Translations under genes and position numbers: made by a program
Assembly (NCBI GenBank): GCA_963811055.1
Contig: CAWEPQ010000007.1
Span: 1 to 64,000 of the forward strand
Origin: JACVRW01 sp963811055
GTDB taxonomy: Bacteria; Actinomycetota; Thermoleophilia; Solirubrobacterales; Thermoleophilaceae
Direction: 5' to 3'
DNA length: 64,000 nt
The notes under the pieces: generated by a model
Told to the model about the DNA's origin: nothing
What the model saw: the letters and a program-made list of their open reading frames with translations, nothing else
Databases searched by the model: none
Shown here: in pieces, positions 56,636 to 64,000 of the stretch
Numbering within the stretch: the stretch's first letter is position 1
How the letters are laid out: the number at the start of each line of letters is the position of its first letter

Positions 56636-57975
56636 GCGTTCATCACCACGCGCACACCGCGCTTCGGCGTGAACGTGATCCCCTTGCGCACGCCCTTCTC
56701 AGGGCGCCGCCCGGCGGGGGCGAGGTCGGCGCGCTCGAGCACGCGCCGGATCACCACGGCCATCTCGAAGCTCGCGAAGCTGGCCCCGAGGCAGCGGCGC
56801 GTGCCGCCGCCGAAGGGGAGCCAGGTGTAGGTGTCGGGCGCGTCGTCGCCGAGGAAGCGCTCGGGGCGAAACTGCCGCGGGTCGGGGTAGCGGTCCGCGC
56901 CGCCGGTGGATCGCTGCGATCGAGGGGTTGATCTCGATGCCCACCGGGATCTCGAAGCCACCCAGCCGGAACGGCTCGCCCCGCACCACGCGGCCCACGC
57001 CGGCGATCACCGGTTTCAGCCGCAGCGTCTCCTTCACCACCGCGTCGAGGTAGGCGCGGTCGCCCACCGCGGCCTCCGCTCGCGCGCGCGACAGAACGTC
57101 CGGGTTGCGCAGCAGCAGCTCGAACGCCCAGGCGAGCCCGGTCGCGGTGGTCTCGTGCCCGGCCACCAGCAGCGTGACGAGCTCGTCGCGCAGCTCGGCG
57201 TCGGTCATCGCCCGGCCCTCTTCGTCGCGGGCGAGCAGCAGCATCGAGAACACGTCCTCGCGCTCCGCGAGGTCGGGGGCGTCGCGGCGCCGCGCGATCT
57301 CGTCGTAGATCAGCTCGTCCACGGCGCGCGGCGCTCCTCGAAGCGCTGCCCGGCGCCGCTGCCGAAGCGCCCGCCCGAGAGCGCCAGGGCGATCAGCCCG
57401 ATGCGCGAGGAGGTCGGGTCGATCATCGCCCGGAGACGACGCTTGAGCTCCTCCATGCGCGGCCCCTCGTCCACCCCGAACACCGCGCGCAGGATCACGT
57501 CGAGGGTGAGCGAGCGCAGCGAGGGGAGCAGCGTGAACTCGCGTCCCACCGGCCACGAGTCGATCGCCCGGTCGGCGGCCTCGGTCATGACGCGCTCGTA
57601 GGCGCGCATCCGCTCGCCGTGGAACGGCGGCAGGAGCAGCTTGCGCTCGCGCAGGTGCTCGGCGCCGTCGAGCAGCAGCACCGAGCGCCGGCCAACCACC
57701 GGGCCGAGCACGGCGTTGGCCTCGCCCGCGCGCAGCTGGTCAGGCGAGCCGCGGAACACCTGCTTCGCGACCTCGGGGTCGAACACCATCACGAAGCACG
57801 GGTCGAACAGGCTCCGGAACGTGACCACGTCGCCGTAGCGGCGCCGGTTCGCGTCGATCCAGCGCGAGGGCTGGAAGATGAACCCCGCCGTCTGGACCAG
57901 CGCGGGAGCGCGCGGGCCGGGAGGCAAGCCGGTGGCGGACTCTCGGTGCACCGCCAACAGCTTGCCAGGGGGCAA
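56632..57975 (-). CDS. cytochrome P450
   Basis: About 445 residues, normal length. I-helix AGHETTATGLAW, ExxR in VVKETLRLKPVI, PERF region FRPERFLGDDAPDTY and the heme-binding loop FGGGTRRCLGASF with the axial Cys. The N-terminus (GLPPGPRAPALVQTAGFIF) has the proline-rich hinge of bacterial P450s. It needs ferredoxin/reductase partners not encoded nearby. Start TTG 57973-57975, directly after the DoxX stop, or GTG 57949-57951. Shifts near 57333 and 56908. A DoxX gene is upstream in the same unit. Confidence 0.88.
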
Positions 57976-58429
57976 CTAGGACCGGTCGTAACCGAGGCGA
58001 GCCGTGCGAGCGTAAGAGCGCCGAGCAGGAGGCCGAAGTCGCGCAGCGCGACGTCGTAGTAGCCCGGGAGGTCAGCAGGTTGAGGATGATCCGCCCAGCC
58101 AGGCCGCGACGACGTAGGCGCCGTAGCGGGGCTTGAGCGCGACCGCGATGCCGGCCACGATCTCGATGGCACCCACGACGAACATGAAGTCCTGCCGCTG
58201 CCCGGCGCGATGTCGTTGATCCACGGCGCGAGGTAGATCGGCCAGTCGACGAGCACGTTGAAGAACTTGTCGAGGCCGAACGCGATCGGCGCGACGGTGA
58301 ACGCCAGACGCAGGAGCCGAAGGCCTGATAGCGCGGATCGGCCCAGCCGCTCTCGCGCTCGGCGCTCCCGTTCGGCGAGGGCGCGCCGACTCCGGGCGCC
58401 CCTGTGCGTACGTCGGTGGTGGCTGACAT
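57976..58429 (-). CDS. DoxX-family membrane protein
   Basis: About 150 residues from ATG 58427-58429 with an AGGAGCG site. Four helices: VAPIAFGLDKFFNVLVDWPIYL, FMFVVGAIEIVAGIAVAL, GAYVVAAWLGGIILNLLTL and VALRDFGLLLGALTLARL. The GLDKF and DWPIYLAPW motifs are characteristic of DoxX/quinone-oxidising small membrane proteins. Its stop TAG is immediately followed by the P450 TTG, so the two form one unit. Shifts near 58325, 58200 and 58075. Confidence 0.75.
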
Positions 58430-58501
58430 CTAACGCTCCTGTCTGTCGTTGACCGCCGGATGGCGGCGTCAGGAGAGTTGGCGTACGCGAGTCAGGACTT
58501 C

Positions 58502-58719
58502 TTACGCTCGCCGTTCACCAGATGCGAGCAGGCTCTCGTGATCCTCGCCGCACGCGGGGCATCCCTGCAGGTGGGCGCGCATGCCGGGCACGGCGGCATC
58601 GGCGTCCGCGCCCGCCAGCTCGGCCTCGACGTAGCGATCGAGCTCGGTGAAGCACTCGTCGCAGGTCAGCTCGGGTCGTCCGGACCGAGGAGGCGGTTGA
58701 GGCGTTCGCGATCGCTCAT
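58502..58719 (-). CDS. zinc-finger anti-sigma factor (ZAS type)
   Basis: About 72 residues. ATG 58717-58719 begins MSDRERLNRLLGPDDP; after a shift near 58672 comes LTCDECFTELDRYVEAEL and MRAHLQGCPACGEDHESLLA, ending GERRA at TAA. The Cys-x2-Cys and His-x3-Cys-x2-Cys pattern is the zinc-binding anti-sigma domain of the RsrA/ChrR class. Its start overlaps the ECF sigma stop (ATGA), which is the standard sigma/anti-sigma arrangement. Too short and broken to be seen as a single frame. Confidence 0.75.
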
Positions 58720-59325
58720 GGCTGGTGGCCCTCCTCGGCCAGACGCCGTCGCAGCTTCTGCCTGGCGTCGTGAAGCGTCTTGTACACCGCGCCGCGGGTG
58801 GAGTCGAGCCGCTCCGCGAGCACGTCGATCGGTACGTCGTTGAGGGTGATCGCCACGAGCACGTCGCGCTGGTGCGCGGTGAGCTCTTCAGCGATCGCCA
58901 GCTGGACCGCGCCGAGCAGCTCGGCCGTCTCCGCGTCCTCGCCCGGTCCAGCGGACCGGTCGGCGATCAGCTCCCGACCCTCGCTGTCGATCGCCACCTG
59001 GCGGTCCTGCCAGAGCCGCCGCCGGGTCCTGACGCCGGCCTCGAGCAGGGCAAACTTGTAGGCCCACGTGGTGAAGCGGCTCGCGCCTCGGAACTGGTCG
59101 AGCTTCGCGAGCACGGCCACGAGCGCGTCGTCGGCGCTCTGGTGGGCGAGGTCCTCGGCGTCGGCCGCCGGTCCACGCCGGCGAACCTCGAAGCGCGCCG
59201 CTCGCAGGAGAAGCGCGTGCAGCTCGGCGACCGCCTGGTCGCGCTCCGCCCCGGTCGCGCTCAGGCGGGCGAGCCACGCCGCGACTCGGCATCCTCGTCA
59301 GCACGACCGGCGCCCTGGGGCTCAC
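58716..59325 (-). CDS. ECF-type RNA polymerase sigma factor
   Basis: About 195 residues. Region 2: FRGASRFTTWAYKFALLEAGVRTRRR, preceded by EDLAHQSADDALVAVLAKLDQ. Region 4: LTAHQRDVLVAITLNDVPIDVLAERLDSTRGAVYKTLHDARQKLRRRL, with the recognition helix at VYKTLHDARQKL. It pairs with the overlapping zinc-finger anti-sigma gene. Shift near 59175 breaks region 1/2, and another near 59285 lies close to the start; GTG 59323-59325 is the likely start. Its regulon cannot be told from this window. Confidence 0.85.
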
Positions 59326-59419
59326 GGCGCGTGGATGCCTTCCCCACTCTGGAGGAGAGACGGCTGCTGCGCGGCGACCTGGGGCGACACCGTCCTTGGC
59401 GTGGGGTGCGGCGAGTTTC

Positions 59420-59587
59420 TTACCTGCGGCCGCGGCGCGGCTTCTCGGTGCGCGGCTTCGGCGGGTGCGCTGCCCGCTCCTTCGCGGTCATCTTCCGGAC
59501 GGTGAGCTTCCCCGTCTCGATCTGCTCCTGCATGTGCGCGATCTTCTCCTCGCGCTTTGCGGCGTCTCGTTCCTTCTGGGTCTTCAC
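59420..59587 (-). CDS. 55-residue lysine/arginine-rich protein
   Basis: GTG 59585-59587 to TAA 59420-59422: MKTQKERDAAKREEKIAHMQ, then QIETGKLTVRKMTAKERAA and a PPKPRTEKPRRGRR tail. Highly charged coil with a basic tail. A stronger ribosome site, GGAGGAG at 59614-59620, serves an eight-codon frame (TTG 59608-59610) whose TGA overlaps this GTG, so either a coupled mini-frame exists or the true start is TTG 59610 with an indel in between. Function unknown. Confidence 0.5.
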   Translation of the reverse strand: MKTQKERDAAKREEKIAHMQEQIETGKLTVRKMTAKERAAHPPKPRTEKPRRGRR

Positions 59588-59823
59588 ATGGCCCTTCCGC
59601 TGGCTACCAAGGCACTCCTCCCGCCGTGAAGGATACCCAGCGGAGCGGAGCGCTAAGCGATCACCGAGGTTTTACGCGGCGCTCAGACACGGGGAGGAGC
59701 CTTCGTCGCGCACGGTCCCCGACGTCCCCTGCCGGTGAAATCAGCCGCAGAGCGAACTTCTCGGAAAGTCCGTACATTCCGACTCGCAGCACCGGGCTCA
59801 CAGGGGTACAAGGAGGTACGCGA

Positions 59824-61210
59824 ATGTCCGCTACCAGACTGACGGCGCTGGACGTGTCGTTCCTGGAGGTCGAAAGCCCATCGGCGCACATGCACGTGGG
59901 CTGGGCGGCGCTGTTCGACGAACCGCGCGGCCGTGCCCGCCCAACGTTCGAGGAGCTGCGCGATCACGTTGCCGGCCGGATGAGCCGCGCGCCGCGGTAC
60001 CGCCAGAAGCTGGCCGAGGTCCCGCTGGGAGTCAACGATCCGGTGTGGGTCGACGACGACCAGTTCGACATCTCGCGCCACGTGCGCCACAGCACCTCAC
60101 CGGACTTCGACGAGGTCGTGGACGAGGTGATGTCCGACGCAACTCGATCGCGACCGCCCGCTGTGGGAGCTATGGATCGCCGACCGGCTCCCCGATGGAC
60201 GGATCGGCGTGATCGGCAAGGCGCACCACGCGATGGTCGACGGCCTCGCCGCGGTGGAGCTGGCGACGGTGCTTCTGGACCCCACCCCCGAGCCGCCGGC
60301 GTCCGAGCGCCGATACCTGGCGCCCGCCAGCCCGCCGGCCGCCTCGCAGCTGCTGCTCGACGGCTTGTCGATCGCGCCGGCGAGGTGGTGGCGCTGGCGA
60401 CCTGGCCGCTCGGGTTCGTGCGGCGTCCCACCCGGCTTGTCGGAGCGGCCACCGCGGCGCTGCAAAGCGCCCGCGCTCTGGCCGACTCGCTGCGGTCGGC
60501 GACGCCGGAGACGGGCCTCAACGAGCCGATCTCTCCGCGGCGGCACCTCGCGCGCGCACACCGCCCCTGGGCGACCTCAAGCACATCAAGGGCCGCTTCG
60601 ACGCGACGGTCAACGATGTGGTGCTGGCGGTCGCCTCCGGCGGAGTGCGCCGCTTCTTCGAACAGCGCGGCGAAACGCCCGTGAAGCTCAAGGCAATGGT
60701 TCCGGTGAGCGTGCGGGCCGAGAACGGGGCGGGCGAGTTCGGCAACCAGATCTCGTTCGTGTTCGTGGATCTGCCGTGCGACGAACCCGACCCGATCGAG
60801 CGGCTGGCCGACGTGAAGGAGGGGATCGGAAAGCGCAAGCGCAGCGGCGAGCCCGAGGGCGCCGACCGGGTGCTCAAGGCGTTCGGCTACGCCCCCACAG
60901 CGTCCAGCGGGTGGTCTCCCACCTGGTCGCGAGCCCGCGGGCGTTCAACCTCGTGGTGTCGAACATCCCGGGTCCGCGCGAGCCGCTCTACATGCTCGGA
61001 TGCGAGCTCGAGGAGTCCTACCCGGTGGTGCCGATCGCCGATCGTCACGCGCTGGCGATCGGGTTCACCACGATCAAGGACGAGGCCTTCTTCGGTATCT
61101 ATGCCGATCGCGATGCGCTGCCCGATGCCGACCTGCTCGCCGAGTGCCTCGACGAGTCGGCGGACGAGCTGCTGGAGCTGGCCGGGGGGCCCGCGGCCGT
61201 ACCTGCCTAG
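59824..61210 (+). CDS. wax ester synthase / diacylglycerol acyltransferase (WS/DGAT)
   Basis: About 460 residues. N-terminal RLTALDVSFLEVESPSAHMHVGWAALF, active-site KAHHAMVDGLAAVELATVL with the HHxxxDG motif, central GRFDATVNDVVLAVASGGVRRF and C-terminal PLYMLGCELEESYPVVPIADRHALAIGF match the bacterial WS/DGAT family, which makes neutral storage lipids from acyl-CoA and alcohol or diacylglycerol. ATG 59824 has AGGAGG upstream. Shifts near 60140, 60385, 60565 and 60895. The next gene, a thiolase, fits lipid metabolism. Confidence 0.88.
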
Positions 61211-61213
61211 ACT
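61208..61213 (+). promoter_or_regulatory. candidate -10 TAGACT, leaderless
   Basis: TAGACT (its TAG is the WS/DGAT stop), seven bases CGCCGCT, GTG 61221. The thiolase can therefore be transcribed on its own even though it follows the acyltransferase by 10 bases. Confidence 0.4.
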
Positions 61214-61220
61214 CGCCGCT

Positions 61221-62448
61221 GTGAGCTACGGCGGCAGCCACGAGGCGGTGATAGTCGGCGCTGTGCGCACGCCCGTGGGGCGCCACGGCGGGCAGCTCAG
61301 CGCCATGCGCCCCGACGACCTGGGCGCGCATCCGCTGCGCGCGCTGACCGAGCGCACCGGGGTGCCCGCCGATCGGAGGTCGAGGACGTGTACTTCGGCT
61401 GCGCGAACCAGGCGGGCGAGGACAGCCGCGACGTGGCGCGGATGTCGCTGATCCTGGCCGACTACCCGCTGGAGGTGGCCGGCGCCACGGTCAACCGGCT
61501 CTGCGGCTCGGGGCTCGAGGCCGTCGCGCAGGCCGCGCGCGCCGTGATGCTCGGCGAGGCCGACGTGTACGTGGGCGGCGGGCGTGGAGTCGATGAGCCG
61601 CGCGCCGCTCGTGATGCAGAAGGCCGAGAAGGCGTTCCAGTCGGGCCACCGCACGGTCTACGACTCAACGCTCGGCTGGCGCATGACCAATCCCGAGATG
61701 GAGCGGCGCGGCCACACCGACTCGCTCGGGATGACCGCGGAGAACCTGGCCGACGAGCGCGAGATTCCGCGCGTGCGCCAGGACCGCTTCGCGCTCCACA
61801 GCCACGAGAAGGCGGTGGCCGCGATCGACGCCGGGCGCTTCGGCGACGAGACGGTGGCCGTGACGGTGAAGGGCCGCAAGGGCGACACGGTGGTGGAGGG
61901 CGACGAGGGGCCCCGGCGCGACAGCACGCTCGAGGCGCTGGCCAAGCTCAAGCCGGCCTTCAAGGAGGACGGCACCGTGACCGCGGGGAACTCGAGCCCC
62001 CTGAACGACGGCGCCGCCGCGGTGATGGTCACGAGCGCCGAATACGCCAAGGCGCACGGCCTGCGACCCGCTGGCGAAGGTGCGCTCGGTTGCGGTGGCC
62101 GGCGTGCCGCCGCGGATCATGGGCATCGGCCCGGTGCCGGCCACGGCGAAGGCGCTCGAGCGCGCCGGCGTGACGCTCGACGACATCGACCTGATCGAGC
62201 TGAACGAGGCGTTCGCCGCCCAGTCGCTCGCCGTGACCGACGAGTGGGGCATCGACGCCGAGGACGAGCGCCTGAACGCGAACGGCGGGGCGATCGCGCT
62301 CGGCCACCCGCTCGGGTGCTCCGGCGCGCGACTGCTCACGACGATGGTGCACGAGCTCCAGCGCCGCGACGACGCCGAGCTCGGCCTGGCCACGATGTGC
62401 ATCGGCGTGGGCCAGGGCATCGCGATGGTGGTCGAGAAGGCCGGCTAG
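61221..62448 (+). CDS. acetyl-CoA acyltransferase (thiolase)
   Basis: About 408 residues. Catalytic nucleophile Cys in TVNRLCGSGLEAV, His in GGAIALGHPLGCSGAR and the C-terminal Cys region ATMCIGVGQGIAM, with NEAFAAQSLAV and ESMSRAPLVM. Complete thiolase set, in the beta-oxidation/biosynthetic type II group. Shifts near 61370, 61588 and 62075. It condenses or cleaves acyl-CoA and would supply or degrade chains used by the wax-ester synthase upstream. Confidence 0.9.
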
Positions 62449-62476
62449 CCGCAGGCGTACCGGGGCCGCGGAAGGC

Positions 62477-63640
62477 CTACGGGTCGCCGAGGCGCGAATG
62501 CACCCAGTCCAGGATCGCGGCGTTGTAGTTCGCGGGCGCGGCCGGATCGGTGTTGGTGCCGTTCTTGTTGGTGACCACGTGCGTCGCGCAGCTGCCCGGC
62601 GCGTCGGCGGGGCTCACGCAGAGGCGCATGTTGCGCGACCTGCTCGCCGCTCCGAGCCCCGCGATGGCGCGGCGGAGCGGCTCGTGCAGCAGTCGGCCGA
62701 GCCCATCGTCGTGGTCGTGCCGTCGGGCAGCGGGCACGTCATCGGCGTCGTCGCCGCAGACGTTCGGGTCGGCTCTGCTCCAGGTGTGGAGGATCGGCAC
62801 GGTCAGGTCCCCGCGCGCGATCAACAGGTCGGGCTGGTTCCTCGAGGCGGCGAGCGACGGGGTGGACCCGGGCGGCGATCGCGCCGATGGGCGCGCCCGC
62901 GTCGCCGCAGATGCCCTGCTGCGCCCGGGCCACCTCCCACTGGCGGTTCACGCTGCCCGAGTCGGCGACGCGCCCGCCGGCGGGCACGCCTCCTGCCTGC
63001 AGCTCCAGGCCACGCCGTAGACGCCCGCCGAGCCCGCGCTCCCGCCGTGCAGGAACGTCCTCGAGGTCGGGTAGCTGCGCCTGCGCGAAGCGCGATCGCG
63101 GCCTTGGTCGCGAACAGGCCGTTGACCGTGCGCGGCTTGCCGTCGGGCGTCGTGTTCGGGTTGTTCGGGTCGGGCTGGTCGCCGCCGCCGTAGATGTCGT
63201 GGTTGCACATCGAGACCGAGACGAGGCGGAAGCCGGCCGGGTCGCTCCGACGAGACGGTCAGCCCGTTGTCCGGCACGAAGCTACAGCGCTCGAAGCCGT
63301 CTCCTCGCACTTGTTGCCGGCCGAGGGCTGCGGGTTGCCGTCGGCGTCGAAGTAGCCCACGCCGCCGCCGCGCATGCGCACCCAGAGCGGGCGGGTGGCG
63401 GTGTCGTCGAGAGCCGACCTTGGTCGCCGATCACGAAGGTCTGGTAGCCGCTGATCGTGCACGGGTAGGCGAGGTTCCGGTAGTAGTCGAACTTCCGAGC
63501 CCTCGGTCGTGGAGGTGCTCACGAACTCGATCCGGTCGGTCTTGCCGGCGCTCGCGAAGGGCTCGCGCGCTCGCCAGGGCGAGGGCCGCGGCGCCGAGGA
63601 GCGAGACGCAGAGCAGACGGCGGGCCAGGTTCGGGCGCAT
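62477..63640 (-). CDS. secreted pectinacetylesterase/Notum-like serine hydrolase
   Basis: About 385 residues. ATG 63638-63640 with GAGGAG upstream and a signal peptide (RRLLCVSLLGAAALALA). Then RPLWVRMRGGGVGYFDADG, the disulphide-rich ETGFERCSFVPDNG, VSMCNHDIYGGGDQ (matching the YC...GG part of this family), and nucleophile Ser in FLHGGSAGSAGVYGVAW. Asp in SRADPNVCGDD and His in SCATHVV complete the probable triad. Family call by this motif order; confident as a secreted serine hydrolase, less so as to subfamily. Shifts near 63555, 63485, 63410, 63300, 63245, 63080, 62865, 62750. Confidence 0.6.
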
Positions 63641-63777
63641 TTTTCTCCTCGGGGCGCAGGACGCGGGGTGGTGACCGGCGCAAACACCGGTTCCGCGCGG
63701 AAGTTGTGGTCCGGACCGGGAGAAGCAAACCCCATATTCTCGACTAACTTTATGCAGAATAAGCTATGGTCCCGCTC
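63641..63777. other. AT-richer divergent promoter region
   Basis: The region between the esterase and amidohydrolase genes is clearly lower in G+C (TTCTCGACTAACTTTATGCAG) and must hold both promoters. The rightward -10 is at 63765-63770. No gene seen. Confidence 0.45.
63765..63770 (+). promoter_or_regulatory. candidate -10 TATGGT, leaderless
   Basis: TATGGT, seven bases CCCGCTC, GTG 63778. Best match to the consensus leaderless layout in the window. Confidence 0.5.
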
Positions 63778-64000
63778 GTGAAGACGGTCGATCTCCACCA
63801 GCACCTGTGGCCCGAGGCCGTGCTCGGCGTGCTCGAGCGCCGCAGCGAGGCACCGCGGGCGCGCCGGCGGGGCGGCCACTGGCGCGTGGAGCTGCCCGGC
63901 GAGCCGGCCTTCGAGATCGACCCCGCCCACCACGAGCCCGAGGACCGAGCGCGCGGCCTGAGCGTGGATCACGCGCTGGTGGCGCTGTCCACCCCGGTGG
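63778..64000 (+). CDS. metal-dependent amidohydrolase-like protein, runs off the window
   Basis: GTG 63778. MKTVDLHQHLWPEAVLGVL has the HxH metal motif of TIM-barrel amidohydrolases at the first strand, and the following PAFEIDPAHHEPEDRARGLSVDHALVALSTPV is in line with that. Only about 74 residues are visible. Confidence 0.6.
   Translation, partial: MKTVDLHQHLWPEAVLGVLERRSEAPRARRRGGHWRVELPGEPAFEIDPAHHEPEDRARGLSVDHALVALSTPV

Noticed and set aside
1..64000. CRISPR arrays, insertion sequences, integrase/attachment sites, tRNA or rRNA genes
   Set aside because: No regularly spaced repeats, transposase motifs or cloverleaf-like sequences were recognised by reading; a tool-based search could still find short RNA genes.

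Overview
The window is a stretch of very GC-rich chromosome (about 70 percent G+C by eye). It has tightly packed genes, many GTG and TTG starts, and many stop/start overlaps of the ATGA, GTGA and TAGTG type. The gene mix suggests an actinobacterium, probably of the Thermoleophilia/Solirubrobacterales type: an ANTAR regulator, a deazaflavin-type reductase, EfeO/EfeB iron uptake, a wax-ester synthase, a class F sortase, DUF3891 and Streptomyces-like sigma/anti-sigma pairs. The taxonomic placement is inference. No rRNA, tRNA, CRISPR array, insertion sequence or prophage was seen.

Many long genes are split by single-base frameshifts, while the translated domains in the successive frames stay fully conserved. 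The extra base often turns GGC into GGGC, or adds a C or T before TTC. Such genes are entered here as one gene each with the shift positions noted. The pattern looks like consensus indel error more than pseudogene decay. A few blocks (1.3-5.2 kb, 27.9-29.3 kb, 31.9-33.5 kb, 35.1-40.5 kb, 51.1-52.1 kb) are nearly free of it.

Layout. 0-5.9 kb: nitrilase-like gene end, then a leftward acyltransferase, methyltransferase and a 15-TM patatin phospholipase. 6-9.9 kb: two-component cluster (receiver, membrane histidine kinase, LuxR regulator, PAS kinase). 9.9-14.5 kb: bicupin, hydrolase, STAS protein, S9 peptidase. 14.5-17.8 kb: MacB/FtsX-type ABC exporter. 17.9-19.75 kb: MeaB GTPase and a CHAD protein. 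19.8-22 kb: iron uptake genes efeO-efeB behind a four-half-site TTAGG/CCTAA operator. 24.4-27.9 kb: a fusion of membrane domain, phosphodiesterase and GT2 glycosyltransferase, carrying the same operator on its promoter, facing a GT-C type membrane glycosyltransferase. 28-29.3 kb: three NTF2-like proteins. 29.35-31.8 kb: a leftward sigma factor / HTH / small protein / ImmA-type gene set whose last gene is cut and fused to the back half of an acyl-CoA dehydrogenase. 31.9-42.2 kb: ARPP-1 and TPR pair, secreted repeat protein, nicotinamidase homologue, diguanylate cyclase, TypA, basic protein, APH- and GNAT-like pair, and a small DEAxTAAAIGG repeat protein. 42.3-45.8 kb: large AAA/TPR regulator. 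45.7-49.2 kb: GMC oxidoreductase operon. 49.2-55.2 kb: adenylate cyclase, SDR, deazaflavin reductase, DUF3891, cupredoxin, channel-like protein, DUF4397 protein with class F sortase, RsbW-like kinase. 55.7-64 kb: ANTAR regulator, VOC protein, P450 with DoxX, ECF sigma/anti-sigma pair, wax-ester synthase, thiolase, secreted esterase, amidohydrolase start.

The clearest cross-gene signals are three. The first is a probable iron-responsive (DtxR/IdeR-like) operator shared by efeOB and the phosphodiesterase-glycosyltransferase fusion. The second is a recurrent leaderless promoter form, TAnnnT followed by 6-7 nt and then the start codon. The third is the sigma/HTH/ImmA set.
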